The notes: generated by a model from the letters alone, not told the origin. A stretch of 64,000 bases of DNA from Oscillospiraceae bacterium (GCA_004558145.1 SFDQ01000009.1:17128-81127); one strand, 5' to 3'. Numbered from the stretch's first letter, positions 16,701 through 26,155 are shown. Translations and numbers: made by a program.

Positions 16701-18452
16701 ATGAACAGAATGCGCAAAACCAAAATCGTGTGCACCCTGGGCCCTTCCACGGACCGGGAAGATGTACTTCGGGATATGATCCTGAGCGGCATGAATGTTG
16801 CTCGCTTCAACTTTTCTCACGGCACCCATGAGGAGCACAAGCGCCGGCTGGACACTCTCAAGCGCCTGCGCGAGGAGCTGAACCAGCCCGTGGCCGCCCT
16901 GCTGGACACCAAGGGCCCTGAAATTCGTTTGAAGCAGTTCGCCGGCGGCAAAACCGAGCTGGTGACCGGCCAGACCTTCACCCTCACCACCCGGGATGTG
17001 GAGGGCACCAACGAAATTTGCTCCATCACCTACAAGGACCTGCCCGGTGACCTTTCTGTGGGCGGCACCGTGCTGCTGGCGGACGGCCTCATCAGCCTGA
17101 CCGTCACCAAGCTCACCGACACTGACATCACCTGCAAGGTGGAGAACGGCGGCCCCATCAGCAACAACAAGGGCGTGAACGTGCCCGGCGTTTCCCTGTC
17201 CATGCCCTACATGAGCCAGCGGGACAAGGACGACATCCTCTTCGGCATCGAGCAGGGCTTTGACTTCATCGCCGCCAGCTTCACCCGCAGCGCCCAGGAC
17301 ATTCAGGAAGTGCGCCGCCTGCTGAACAGCCACAACTCCCACATCCGCATCATCGCCAAGATCGAGAACCGCGAAGGCGTGGACAACATCGACGAGATCC
17401 TGACCGCCGCCGACGCGGTGATGGTGGCCCGCGGCGACATGGGCGTGGAGATCGACTTCACCGAGATCCCGGTCATTCAGAAGGAGATCATCTACCACAG
17501 CTTCTCCAGCGGCAAGCCGGTCATCACCGCCACCCAGATGCTGGAGAGCATGATTGAGAATCCCCGGCCCACCCGTGCCGAGATCACCGACGTGGCCAAC
17601 GCCATCTACGACGGCACCAGCGCCATCATGCTCAGCGGCGAGACCGCCGCCGGCAAGTACCCTGTGGAGGCCGTGCGCACCATGGCGGCCATCGCCGAGC
17701 GCACCGAGAACGACGCCAGCTACTTCAGCCGCATGCGCAAAGCCCCTGTGGACTCCCGCATGAGCATCGTGGGCGCCACCGCCCATGCGGCGGGCACCAC
17801 CGCCGCCGACGTGAAGGCCGCCGCCATCATCACCGTGAGCAAGAGCGGCGAGACCGCCCGCCTGGTGAGCAAGGGCCGCCCCTCCACCCCGGTCATCGCC
17901 TGCGTGGTGGACGACTGGGTGCAGCGGCATCTGTCCCTGTCCTGGGGCGTCACTCCCCTGCTGATGCCCTACGCCCACAACACCGATGAGCTCATCGACC
18001 TCTCGGTCAAGACCGCTGAGGAGGCCGGTCTTGTGCACACCGGCGATCTGGTGGTGGTGACCGCCGGCGTGCCCGTGGGCATTTCCGGCACCACCAACAT
18101 GCTCAAGGTTCACATGGTGGGCGACTCCCTGCTGAACGGTGTGGGCATCGGCGACCACAACGCCAAAGGCCCTGTGTGCATCTGCCGCAGCAACCACGAC
18201 GTGAAGACCAAGTTCCGCAAGGGCGACGTTCTGGTGGTCCCCTACACCAACAATGAAATGCTGGACGCCATGCGCGACGCCAGCGCCATCGTGGTGGAGG
18301 AGGCCGGCCTGAACAGCCACGCCGCCATCGTGGGACTGACGCTGGGCAAGGCGGTTCTGGTGGGCGCTTCCGGCGCCACCCGCGCTTTGAAGGACGGCGC
18401 GATGGTCTCGGTGGACTGCGGCCGCGGCATCGTGCAGAGCATGGCCAACTGA
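16701..18452 (+). CDS. pyk: Pyruvate kinase with PEP-utiliser C-terminal extension
   Basis: 583 aa. KTKIVCTLGPST at the N-terminus, the MNVARFNFSHG motif, KIENREGVDNIDEI with the catalytic lysine, the MVARGDMGVE metal site, and ATQMLESM. After the normal allosteric domain, an extra 100-residue domain (EMLDAMRDASAIVVEEAGLN, HAAIVGLTLGKAVLVGASGA) resembles the phosphohistidine domain of PEP-utilising enzymes, as in Bacillus-type pyruvate kinases. It makes pyruvate and ATP in glycolysis. The ATG at 16701 follows AAGGAGG; the frame runs further upstream without a site. Confidence 0.97.
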   Translation: MNRMRKTKIVCTLGPSTDREDVLRDMILSGMNVARFNFSHGTHEEHKRRLDTLKRLREELNQPVAALLDTKGPEIRLKQFAGGKTELVTGQTFTLTTRDVEGTNEICSITYKDLPGDLSVGGTVLLADGLISLTVTKLTDTDITCKVENGGPISNNKGVNVPGVSLSMPYMSQRDKDDILFGIEQGFDFIAASFTRSAQDIQEVRRLLNSHNSHIRIIAKIENREGVDNIDEILTAADAVMVARGDMGVEIDFTEIPVIQKEIIYHSFSSGKPVITATQMLESMIENPRPTRAEITDVANAIYDGTSAIMLSGETAAGKYPVEAVRTMAAIAERTENDASYFSRMRKAPVDSRMSIVGATAHAAGTTAADVKAAAIITVSKSGETARLVSKGRPSTPVIACVVDDWVQRHLSLSWGVTPLLMPYAHNTDELIDLSVKTAEEAGLVHTGDLVVVTAGVPVGISGTTNMLKVHMVGDSLLNGVGIGDHNAKGPVCICRSNHDVKTKFRKGDVLVVPYTNNEMLDAMRDASAIVVEEAGLNSHAAIVGLTLGKAVLVGASGATRALKDGAMVSVDCGRGIVQSMAN

Positions 18453-18466
18453 ACGCCTGTATAAAA

Positions 18467-18500
18467 GAAGCCCCGGGAATGTTCCCGGGGCTTTTTGTTG
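18467..18500 (+). terminator. Terminator of pyk (also faces lysozyme gene)
   Basis: 11-bp stem (18469-18479 with 18482-18492) with CCCCGGGAA arm and TTTTTGTTG after it. Confidence 0.9.
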
Positions 18501-18501
18501 T

Positions 18502-19278
18502 TCAATTTTCAGGATAGGCCGCGAACTCTTCTTCTGTGCCGTTGAATACGTTTAAATCGATATAAGGCTCTTCGCCCGTGTATCCGTCCAGCTGCCCGCG
18601 GTCGGTATACTGCCAGAAGGTCCAGTCACGGCCGTCTTTGAGGCTTGGGGTGAAATAGACGTTCCGTATCCAGATGTCATATCCTTCATAGTCTCCCGCC
18701 AGATACCGGTCATAGGCACTGCCGGTGGCGTAGAGCACCGGGCACATGCCATAATGCTTCTCCAGCCGCTTCAAAAGGAGCGTGAGTTGCTCGGTCACCT
18801 CTTCACGGGCGGGCGGATGCAGTTTCCTGTCGCCATAGAGCTCCACATCCACCACAGGCGGAAGCATTCCGTCGAACGGTTCCACCGTCCGGATGAAATT
18901 CTCCGCCTGGGTCTCTCCCCCGCTGTCGAAGCTGAAAAAATGATACGCGCCGGCCCGCAGACCGCTCTGGCGCGCCTGCTGCCAGTTCTGCCGAAAGTTC
19001 GGGTCCTGTGAGCCGCTGCCCTCCGTTGCCTTGATGAACGCGAAGGACACGCCCTGCCGCGCCAGCGCCTGCCAGTCGATGTCACCCTGGTAGGCGGACA
19101 CATCCACACCGCGCACTGGATACCGGCTTTGAGAAGGCGCGTTCAGACGAGGCAGGCCGTCATTTAAAAGAACGGCTGCCGCTGCGGCCGCCAGGACAAT
19201 GCTCGCCAAAAGGCAGGCTCCGGCAATGCGCCCTGCCGCGCCATGGGGCCGGTGGCTGGAGGCGGAAAACAGCTTCAT
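18502..19278 (-). CDS. GH25 lysozyme, membrane-anchored or secreted
   Basis: 258 aa. A hydrophobic segment (about residues 18-38) is followed by a GH25 domain: GVDVSAYQGDIDW (Asp59), FAFIKATEGSGSQDPNF, YHFFSF, and the catalytic VVDVELYGD with Asp144 and Glu146. GH25 enzymes cut the MurNAc-GlcNAc bond in peptidoglycan. The ATG at 19278 has GAGGTGA upstream. The tRNA-Ser terminator ends only 13 bases before this start, so the gene would depend on readthrough or on a promoter inside the tRNA. Confidence 0.93.
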   Translation of the reverse strand: MKLFSASSHRPHGAAGRIAGACLLASIVLAAAAAAVLLNDGLPRLNAPSQSRYPVRGVDVSAYQGDIDWQALARQGVSFAFIKATEGSGSQDPNFRQNWQQARQSGLRAGAYHFFSFDSGGETQAENFIRTVEPFDGMLPPVVDVELYGDRKLHPPAREEVTEQLTLLLKRLEKHYGMCPVLYATGSAYDRYLAGDYEGYDIWIRNVYFTPSLKDGRDWTFWQYTDRGQLDGYTGEEPYIDLNVFNGTEEEFAAYPEN

Positions 19279-19290
19279 CAAACTCACCTC

Positions 19291-19328
19291 ACAAACAAAA
19301 CAGGGCAGACGCACGGCGTCTGCCCTGT
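19291..19328 (-). terminator. tRNA-Ser terminator / lysozyme leader hairpin
   Basis: 12-bp stem (19300-19311 with 19317-19328, arm CAGGGCAGACG) with a T-rich run (19299-19291) on the minus strand. Confidence 0.8.
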
Positions 19329-19330
19329 TA

Positions 19331-19422
19331 TGGCGGAAAGAGAGGGATTCGAACCCTCGGTGGGTTTATGGCCCACACACGATTTCCAGTCGTGCGCCTT
19401 AGACCAGCTCAGCCATCTTTCC
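19331..19422 (-). tRNA. tRNA-Ser(GGA)
   Basis: 92 bases including an encoded CCA. Acceptor arms GGAAAGA (19422-19416) and TCTTTCC pair fully; anticodon stem-loop ACGACTGGAAATCGT shows GGA. A long variable arm (GTGGG..CCCAC) identifies a class II tRNA, and the T arm GAGGGTTCGAATCCCTC is canonical. Confidence 0.97.
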
Positions 19423-19454
19423 ATTTGTTTCGCGGTTCTCAAAGCCGCTTATAT

Positions 19455-19483
19455 ATAATACCGAAAAGAGGGCCGTCTGTCAA
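19455..19483 (-). promoter_or_regulatory. Promoter for tRNA-Ser
   Basis: Consensus TTGACA (19483-19478), 17-base spacer, TATTAT (19460-19455), 32 bases before the tRNA. Confidence 0.85.
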
Positions 19484-19495
19484 GCCCTAAAATGC

Positions 19496-19528
19496 AAAAA
19501 ATGCCTGCTTTTCAGCAGGCATTTTTTC
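19496..19528 (-). terminator. Terminator of the 97-residue protein gene
   Basis: 12-bp stem ATGCCTGCT/AGCAGGCAT (19497-19508 with 19514-19525), flanked by A and T runs on both sides. Confidence 0.85.
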
Positions 19529-19531
19529 TGC

Positions 19532-19825
19532 TCACTCCACGCGGGCGGGATAATACAGGTTGTTGCTGATGAACTCCAGCTTATCCTTCAGCGCCTGCTC
19601 CATGGTGGCAACGACGTTGACCATGTTGGCCACCGACTCGTTGACCTCCATCAGCTGGCAGAAGTTCACGTCATCCATACCGATGACGCGCTGCAGCTTC
19701 TCGCCCTCGGCGTTGAGGATATGGCTGAGAGCCGTCTCCTCCAGCGCGATGCTCTCCAGCAGGTCGGTGACCGCCTGGCACATGGTGATGGGATTGGGAT
19801 GCATGGAAATAACGGGCATGGACAT
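19532..19825 (-). CDS. Small conserved-looking helical protein, function unknown
   Basis: 97 aa. Core is an amphipathic-helix protein with ITMCQAVTDLLESIALEE and ALSHILNAEGEKLQRVI, ending LEFISNNLYYPARVE. A similar ESIALEEAALSHILNAEGEK-like block occurs, as I recall, in small clostridial proteins and some exosporium-type proteins; I cannot confirm a relationship. The ATG at 19825 has AGGAGG 8 bases upstream. A 12-bp perfect palindrome (GTGTTGCAACAC, 19850-19861) lies 24 bases before the start. It is downstream of livF but separated by a terminator. Confidence 0.72.
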   Translation of the reverse strand: MSMPVISMHPNPITMCQAVTDLLESIALEETALSHILNAEGEKLQRVIGMDDVNFCQLMEVNESVANMVNVVATMEQALKDKLEFISNNLYYPARVE

Positions 19826-19914
19826 AAGGCATACCTCCTGAAAAATGGTGTGTTGCAACACGTTCGTGCTGACTATCCCACTATATGCCGCCGTCTGTGT
19901 TTTGTTCCGCGCAC

Positions 19915-19959
19915 CCGGAAAAGGAAAAAGAGCAGGGGCATGTTTCTCCCCTGCTCTTT
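19915..19959 (-). terminator. Terminator of livKHMGF
   Basis: 12-bp stem AAAGAGCAGGGG (19927-19938 with 19948-19959) followed by a T-rich tract on the minus strand; it begins 5 bases past livF stop. Confidence 0.85.
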
Positions 19960-19964
19960 GTTTT

Positions 19965-20681
19965 TCAGCAGCCCAGATAGGCTTTGCGCACCTCGATGTT
20001 GTTGGCCAGCTCGTCGGCGGGGCCTTCCATCTTGATGGTGCCGGTCTCCAGCACATAGGCACGGTCGGCGATTTCCAGCGCCATCTTGGCGTTCTGTTCC
20101 ACCAGAAGAACGGTCACGCCGTCCCGGTTCACGTCCTCAATGATGTGGAAGATTTCCTTCACCAGAAGAGGCGACAGACCCATGCTGGGTTCGTCCAGAA
20201 GCAGCATCTTGGGCTTGCACATCAGCGCGCGGCCGATAGCCAGCATCTGCTGCTCGCCGCCGGACAGGGTGCCCGCCTGCTGCTTGCGCCGCTCTTTCAG
20301 GCGGGGCAGCCGCTCGAACACCATTTCCAGGTCGTCCGCGATGGCGTCTTTGGAGTCCTTGCGGGTGAAGGCGCCCATCTCCAGGTTCTCCTGCACCGAC
20401 AGGTGGCTGAACACACGGCGGCCTTCCGGCACCTGAGCCAGGCCCAGGCGGATGATCTTGTGGGCTTCCATCTGGCTGATCTTCTGGCCCATGAAGTCGA
20501 TCTCGCCGCCCTTGAGTTTGAGCAGGCCGGAGATGGCGTGCATGGTGGTGGTCTTGCCGGCGCCGTTGGCGCCGATCAGGGTGACGATCTCGCCCTCGTC
20601 CACATGGAAGGAAATATCCCGGATGGCATGGATGGAGCCGTAAAACACGTTGATGTCCTGTACACGAAGCATTTCACCCAT
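19965..20681 (-). CDS. livF: Branched-chain amino acid ABC ATPase LivF
   Basis: 238 aa, usual length. Walker A GANGAGKTTT, the LivF-specific LAQVPEGRRVFSHLSVQENL, signature LSGGEQQMLAIGRAL and Walker B LLLDEPSMGLSPLLV. Last gene of the five-gene importer cluster; the start lies 3 bases after livG. It hydrolyses ATP together with LivG to drive uptake. Confidence 0.95.
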   Translation of the reverse strand: MGEMLRVQDINVFYGSIHAIRDISFHVDEGEIVTLIGANGAGKTTTMHAISGLLKLKGGEIDFMGQKISQMEAHKIIRLGLAQVPEGRRVFSHLSVQENLEMGAFTRKDSKDAIADDLEMVFERLPRLKERRKQQAGTLSGGEQQMLAIGRALMCKPKMLLLDEPSMGLSPLLVKEIFHIIEDVNRDGVTVLLVEQNAKMALEIADRAYVLETGTIKMEGPADELANNIEVRKAYLGC

Positions 20682-20684
20682 GGC

Positions 20685-21446
<762 letters not shown>

Positions 21447-21449
21447 GCC

Positions 21450-22559
21450 TCACGCCTCCTCTTTCTTGCCCTGCGGGCCGTTCTTTTGGAAGCGGGCCGC
21501 CAGTTTGCGGAATTTCGGGTTTGCAGCGATCCTGTCGGCCATCTGCGCGCGCCAGGCCACGATCTGGGGGCTCTGGTTGAAGATCATCATCACGATCAGC
21601 ACGATGGCGTACACCAGCATGCGGTAGTCCGCCACGCCGCGCAGCAGCTCAGGCAGAACGTAGAGCACGGTGGCCGCGATCATGGAGCCGCGGATATTGC
21701 CGATGCCGCCCAGCACCACGAACACCAGCACCAGGATGGAGGTGTTGTAGTCAAACTTCTTGGCCGCCAGCGCAGAGAAGTTCAGCGCATACAGAACGCC
21801 GGCCATGCCCGCAAACACCGCGGAGATGATGAAGGCCATCAGCTTGTACTTGGTCACGTTGATGCCGGTGGCCTCGGCGGCGATGCGGTTGTCGCGGATG
21901 GACATGATGGCCCGGCCCGCGCGGGAGTTGATGAGGTTCAAAATCACAAACAGGGTGATGAGGATGAGGATGATGCCCGCCAGGAAGGTGGACGCCTTCT
22001 TCATGCCGCTGATGCCGATGGCGCCGTTGATGATAACGTCGCCGTCCGGCGCAAGGCCCATGGAGGCGGAGTCCTTGATGGAGAAATGGAATCCGTTCGA
22101 ATCAAGGCCCAGATACACGGTGTTCAGCACGTTCTTGATGATCTCGCCGAAGGCCAGGGTCACGATGGCGAGATAGTCGCCCCGCAGGCGCAGCACCGGG
22201 ATGCCGATGAGGAAGCCGAACACGCCGGCCACCACACCGCCGATGAGCATGGAGAGCGCAAAGCCCAGCACAGAGGGCATTTCAGAGCCGGTGACGACCC
22301 AGAACACCGCGCCGGAGAAAGCGCCCACGCTCATAAAGCCCGCATGGCCCAGGCTCAGCTCGCCCAGGATGCCCACGGTGAGGTTCAGCGAGATAGCAAG
22401 CACCACATAGGTGCAGATGGGCACCAGCATGCCCTTCATGGAGTTGTTCAGCACGCCGCCCACGGTCAGCGCCTGCACGACGATGTAGAATACCACGACG
22501 ATGCCGTAGGTGATCAGATTGCTGCGCGTGGTCTTTTTCATGTTTTTCAATGCGTTCAT
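21450..22559 (-). CDS. livM: Branched-chain amino acid ABC permease LivM
   Basis: 369 aa, around ten membrane helices. The family segment GELSLGHAGFMSVGAFSG and the EAA-like GRAIMSIRDNRIAAEATGINVTKYK are present. I take the ATG at 22559, which has GAGG 8 bases upstream, over a GTG three codons earlier. The C-terminus is basic (FQKNGPQGKKEEA). Confidence 0.95.
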   Translation of the reverse strand: MNALKNMKKTTRSNLITYGIVVVFYIVVQALTVGGVLNNSMKGMLVPICTYVVLAISLNLTVGILGELSLGHAGFMSVGAFSGAVFWVVTGSEMPSVLGFALSMLIGGVVAGVFGFLIGIPVLRLRGDYLAIVTLAFGEIIKNVLNTVYLGLDSNGFHFSIKDSASMGLAPDGDVIINGAIGISGMKKASTFLAGIILILITLFVILNLINSRAGRAIMSIRDNRIAAEATGINVTKYKLMAFIISAVFAGMAGVLYALNFSALAAKKFDYNTSILVLVFVVLGGIGNIRGSMIAATVLYVLPELLRGVADYRMLVYAIVLIVMMIFNQSPQIVAWRAQMADRIAANPKFRKLAARFQKNGPQGKKEEA

Positions 22560-22569
22560 CACAGCCACC

Positions 22570-23457
22570 TCACACCTTCTCGTTCATGGGCTTGCCCAAA
22601 AGACCCGTGGGCCGCACCAGCAGCACGATGATCAGCACGGCGAACACGATGGCGTCCGCCAGCTGGGTGGACACATACGCCTTGCTCATGATCTCGATGA
22701 TGCCCAGCAGCACGCCGCCCAGCATCGCGCCGGGAATGGAGCCGATGCCGCCGAACACCGCAGCCGTGAAGGCCTTGATGCCGGGCATCGCGCCGGTGGT
22801 GGGGGTCAGCGAGGGATACGCCGAGCACAGCAGCACACCGGCCACCGCCGCCAGCGCAGAGCCGATGGCAAAAGTGAGGGCGATGGTGGAGTTCACGTTC
22901 ACGCCCATCAGCTGGGCCGCGCCCTTGTCTTCGGAGACCGCCAGCATCGCATGGCCAAGCTTGGTGTGGTTGACGAAAAGGCTCAGACCCACCATGATGA
23001 CCGCCGCCGAGACAATGGTGATCACCGTCTCGGAGGAGATAACGATCTTGCCGCCCGCCAGATGCAGGTCCAGCGCAGGGATGGACACCACGGAGGTGAA
23101 GTTCTTCGGGTCGGAGCCCCAGATCAGCAGCGCCAGATTCTGCAACAGATAGCTCACACCGATGGCCGTGATCAGCACCGCCAGCGACGAGGCGCCGCGC
23201 AGCGGCTTGTATGCGAAGCGCTCGATGGCCAGACCCAGCACCGTGCACAGCGCCATAGAGATCAGGATCGCCACCAACGGCGGGATCCCCATCTGGTTGA
23301 CCGCGATGAACACGATGTAGCTGCCCACCATGATAACGTCGCCGTGAGCAAAGTTCAGCATCTTGGCGATGCCGTAGACCATGGTGTAGCCCAGGGCGAT
23401 AATGGCATACACGCTGCCGAGGCTGATGCCATTGATCAGATAGGATATAAACTCCAT
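22570..23457 (-). CDS. livH: Branched-chain amino acid ABC permease LivH
   Basis: 295 aa, about eight helices. N-terminal INGISLGSVYAIIALGYTMVYGI and LNFAHGDVIMVGSY are diagnostic, as is GIKAFTAAVFGGIGSIPGA. The ATG at 23457 is better than the TTG at 23463 because AAGGGG lies 9 bases upstream. Separated from livK by about 200 bases that hold a terminator-like hairpin. Confidence 0.95.
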   Translation of the reverse strand: MEFISYLINGISLGSVYAIIALGYTMVYGIAKMLNFAHGDVIMVGSYIVFIAVNQMGIPPLVAILISMALCTVLGLAIERFAYKPLRGASSLAVLITAIGVSYLLQNLALLIWGSDPKNFTSVVSIPALDLHLAGGKIVISSETVITIVSAAVIMVGLSLFVNHTKLGHAMLAVSEDKGAAQLMGVNVNSTIALTFAIGSALAAVAGVLLCSAYPSLTPTTGAMPGIKAFTAAVFGGIGSIPGAMLGGVLLGIIEIMSKAYVSTQLADAIVFAVLIIVLLVRPTGLLGKPMNEKV

Positions 23458-23587
23458 GCCCAATTCCCCTTTTCCTTAAGCCGGCCTCTCCCCCGCCCTT
23501 CAGCAGCGGCGAGCCCGGCCCGCAAATGTCCTACTCATTATAGCACTGTTCTAAAGTGCGCACAAGAAAAACTTGGCGTGAAAACCG

Positions 23588-23631
23588 CCTTTTTGTCAAA
23601 AAGAGGGTGCCGGCACATCTGGCCGGCACCC
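23588..23631 (-). terminator. Partial terminator between livK and livH
   Basis: 10-bp stem GGGTGCCGGC (23605-23614 with 23622-23631), followed on the minus strand by CTTTTTGACAAAAA. Likely sets a high livK to transporter ratio. Confidence 0.75.
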
Positions 23632-23658
23632 CCTTTGGTGCATTGGGAAACGCCGCAA

Positions 23659-24843
23659 TTACATCGCGGTGTAAGCGCCGTTCTCGATCTTCATGGCGCG
23701 GGGAGCCTTGTTCACCTCGCCGGTGGCCTCCCACTGCATGCCTTCGCCGGTCAGGCCGTCCACGGTGATCTCGGTCATGGCAGCCTTCAGAGCGTCGCAC
23801 AGGGTGGAAGCGTCCATGTCGGGGGTGGCGCCGGACTGCTCGATGGCAGCCAGGATGGTGTAGATGCCGTCGTAGGCGTCAGCGGCGAACTGGTTGGGCA
23901 CCTCGCCGTACTTCTCCTGGTACTTGGAAACGAAAGCCTGAGTGGCCTCGTCGTCAGCGTCCGCAACGAAGGGGGTCAGCAGCATAACGCCCTCGAACAG
24001 GGACAGGTCAGCGCCTTCGATGGTCAGCAGGCCGTCCAGACCGTCGCAGCCGAAAATCAGCGCGTCAAAGCCCTGCTTATCCATCTCCTGGATGATCAGG
24101 TTGGCCTCGGCATAGTAGATGGGCAGGAACACCAGCTCGGCGCCGGCATCCTTGGCCTTCTGGACCTGCACGGAGAAGTCGGTCTTGCTGTCGGCAGTGA
24201 AGGCCTCGTTGGTCACAATCTCCAGGCCCTTGTTGGCGGCCTCTTCCACGAACTTGTCGCGGATGCCGGTGGAGTAGGCGTCGGAGCTGTCGTAGATGAT
24301 GGCGATCTTGGTGGCCAGACCGTTGTCGGCGATGTAGTCAGCGGAGGCGATGCCCTGGTTGGGGTCGGTGAAGCAGACCTGGAAGGCATTGTCCTCAGCG
24401 ATGACGTCCGGGTTGGAAGCGGACGGGGTCAGCAGGAACAGGTTGTCCGCCGCGGTCTCGGGGGCAACGGTCAGGCAGGGCTGGGTGGTAACGGTGCCCA
24501 GCAGGACCTGCATGCCCCAGTCCTTCAGGTTGTTGTAAGCGTTCATCGCCTTCTCAACGTCGTTCTCGTCGTCCTGGAAGTTCAGCTCGAACTGAACGCC
24601 GCCCAGGGCATTGATCTCGTCCACGGCGATCTGGGCGCCGTTCTTCACAGCGTTGCCGTAGGTGGCGGCGCCGCCGGTGGTGGGGCCGATGCCGCCGATC
24701 TTGAACACGCCGGCAGTGGAGCCCGCGGTGGAAGTGCCCGCAGAAGCGGGATCAGAACCAGCGGTGGACGAAGGAGTGGAGCCGCAGGCGACCAGGCTGA
24801 ACGCCATGGCAGCCGCAAGAGCGGCACTCAAAAACTTTTTCAT
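23659..24843 (-). CDS. livK: Branched-chain amino acid-binding lipoprotein LivK-like
   Basis: 394 aa. Lipoprotein signal with LVAC, Cys20; Ser/Thr/Ala linker; then the Leu/Ile/Val-binding fold with IGGIGPTTGGAATYGNAVKN, LNFQDDENDVEKAMNAYNNL, and IYDSSDAYSTGIRD. Binds amino acid outside the membrane and delivers it to LivHM. The start has AGGAGGG upstream. Confidence 0.94.
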   Translation of the reverse strand: MKKFLSAALAAAMAFSLVACGSTPSSTAGSDPASAGTSTAGSTAGVFKIGGIGPTTGGAATYGNAVKNGAQIAVDEINALGGVQFELNFQDDENDVEKAMNAYNNLKDWGMQVLLGTVTTQPCLTVAPETAADNLFLLTPSASNPDVIAEDNAFQVCFTDPNQGIASADYIADNGLATKIAIIYDSSDAYSTGIRDKFVEEAANKGLEIVTNEAFTADSKTDFSVQVQKAKDAGAELVFLPIYYAEANLIIQEMDKQGFDALIFGCDGLDGLLTIEGADLSLFEGVMLLTPFVADADDEATQAFVSKYQEKYGEVPNQFAADAYDGIYTILAAIEQSGATPDMDASTLCDALKAAMTEITVDGLTGEGMQWEATGEVNKAPRAMKIENGAYTAM

Positions 24844-24918
24844 AGATGTTCCCTCCTGTTGTACGACCCGGGAGGCAGGTTCTCCTCCGCCGCCTTTCCG
24901 GGCCTTTTGTTTCCTAAA

Positions 24919-24947
24919 ATTATAAACACATTCGCCACAAGATACAA
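24919..24947 (-). promoter_or_regulatory. Promoter for livK
   Basis: TTGTAT (24947-24942), 17-base spacer, TATAAT (24924-24919). Confidence 0.75.
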
Positions 24948-25127
24948 TTCGCTATTTTTACATACTTTTTAACGTTGTAAAGCGTCATAGTGGATACTTT
25001 GCATAAATTCGCAGTGCTTTTTCCCCGATTATTGATCATCACGGCCAAAGCGGGGCTTTCAACGCACGTTTTTGATTGTATAAGTCCGTCAGGTTTTTGA
25101 AAAAGACGTTTTTCTTGCCAAAGGGCA

Positions 25128-25156
25128 TTGAAAAAGAGAGCGTTTTTTGTCATAAT
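25128..25156 (+). promoter_or_regulatory. Promoter for xpt
   Basis: TTGAAA (25128-25133), 17-base spacer, CATAAT (25151-25156); a short 5' UTR of about 40 bases follows. Confidence 0.65.
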
Positions 25157-25203
25157 AGGGATATTATTTCAATGGTACAATACAGAAGTAGGAGATGGAT
25201 AAC

Positions 25204-25785
25204 ATGCAGTTGCTGGAAGAGCGGATCCTTCAGGATGGTCAGGTGCGCCCCGGTAATGTTTTAAAGGTAGACTGTTTTCTGAATCACCAGCTGGACATTG
25301 CCCTGCTGGACGAGATCGGCAAAGCCTTCTACGAGGTCTACAAGAACGACGGCATCAACAAGATCCTTACCATCGAGGCGTCCGGCATCGCCATTGCCTG
25401 CATGACCGCGCGGCACTTCGGCGTGCCCGTGGTGTTCGCCAAGAAGGCGAAGAGCAAGAACATCGACGGGGATGTGTACACCTCCACCGTTCACTCCTTC
25501 ACCTACGGCAAGGACTACGACATCACCCTCTCCAAGAAGTTCCTCGGGCCCGAGGACAAGGTGCTCATCGTGGACGATTTCCTGGCGGTGGGCAAAGCCA
25601 TGCACGGCCTGCTGGACGTGTGCAAGCAGGCGGGCGCCACGGTGGGTGGCATCGGCATCGCCATCGAGAAGGGCTTCCAGCCCGGCGGCGAGACCCTGCG
25701 CAGCCAGGGCTACAAGCTGACCAGCCTTGCCATCGTGGACTATATGGACGACGAGGGCAACCTGCGCTTCCGTTCTCAGGAATAA
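25204..25785 (+). CDS. xpt: Xanthine phosphoribosyltransferase
   Basis: 193 aa. The N-terminus MQLLEERILQDGQ..VLKVDCFLNHQLD matches Xpt, and VLIVDDFLAVGKAMHGLLD is the PRPP-binding motif. It converts xanthine and PRPP to XMP in purine salvage. The ATG at 25204 is 9 bases from GGAG; the ATG at 25195 would be too close. Single gene, ending in a bidirectional terminator shared with the yerC-like gene. Unlike the B. subtilis gene, no purine riboswitch is seen. Confidence 0.95.
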   Translation: MQLLEERILQDGQVRPGNVLKVDCFLNHQLDIALLDEIGKAFYEVYKNDGINKILTIEASGIAIACMTARHFGVPVVFAKKAKSKNIDGDVYTSTVHSFTYGKDYDITLSKKFLGPEDKVLIVDDFLAVGKAMHGLLDVCKQAGATVGGIGIAIEKGFQPGGETLRSQGYKLTSLAIVDYMDDEGNLRFRSQE

Positions 25786-25804
25786 ACGGAACAAACAAAA
25801 AATA

Positions 25805-25840
25805 CGGCCAGCCGCTTTCGGGCGGCTGGCCGATTTTTTT
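25805..25840. terminator. Bidirectional terminator xpt / yerC-like
   Basis: 12-bp stem (25805-25816 with 25821-25832, CGGCCAGCCG arms) with a T7 run after it and an A-rich run before it. Confidence 0.9.
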
Positions 25841-25843
25841 GCC

Positions 25844-26155
25844 TCAGGCCTGCTCTTTTTCCTTTTCCTTGAGCCGGTTGATGATCAGCGCGTATCCTCC
25901 GTTGCCGTACTGGATGCATCGGTTGATGCGGCTGATGGTGGCGGTGCTGATCTCCACCTCCCGGACGATCTGTTCGTAGGTCTTGCCGTCCAGCAGCATT
26001 TTGGCGGCCTCCAGCCGCTGCGCCATGTCGGCGAGTTCCTTCATCGTGCAAAGATCCTCGAAGAAGGTATCGCACTCATCCATATTCTCCAGCGAAAGGA
26101 TCGCTTCAAACAGGGCTTTGGTGGTTTGATTTTTTAGACGAGCTTTCTCGACCAT
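25844..26155 (-). CDS. TrpR-related protein, YerC/YecD family
   Basis: 103 aa. The helix-turn-helix of the Trp repressor superfamily is visible: MAQRLEAAKMLLDGKTYEQI then VEISTATISRINRCIQYGNGGY. YerC/YecD proteins are small DNA-binding proteins of uncertain target. A good promoter overlaps a dyad just upstream of the start, suggesting self-repression. Convergent with xpt. Confidence 0.88.
   Translation of the reverse strand: MVEKARLKNQTTKALFEAILSLENMDECDTFFEDLCTMKELADMAQRLEAAKMLLDGKTYEQIVREVEISTATISRINRCIQYGNGGYALIINRLKEKEKEQA

Larger units (their letters stand above)
24844..25203. other. Divergent intergenic region, livK/xpt
   Basis: 360 AT-rich bases with promoters for both neighbours and no supported gene. 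I looked for a purine riboswitch ahead of xpt (P2/P3 loops and flanking P1) and do not see one. An open frame at 24920-25153 on the minus strand spans the xpt promoter and looks spurious. Confidence 0.7.

Noticed and set aside
22510..24972. Plus-strand open frame of 820 codons opposite livM-livH-livK
   Set aside because: Composition follows third-codon GC of the real minus-strand genes; rich in His, Gly and Val without domain structure. A GC shadow.
24920..25153. 77-codon minus-strand frame between livK and xpt
   Set aside because: Covers the livK and xpt promoters, no recognisable ribosome binding site, AT-rich random composition.
24950..25203. Purine riboswitch upstream of xpt
   Set aside because: The leader after the predicted start is only about 40 bases and lacks the conserved P2/P3 loops.
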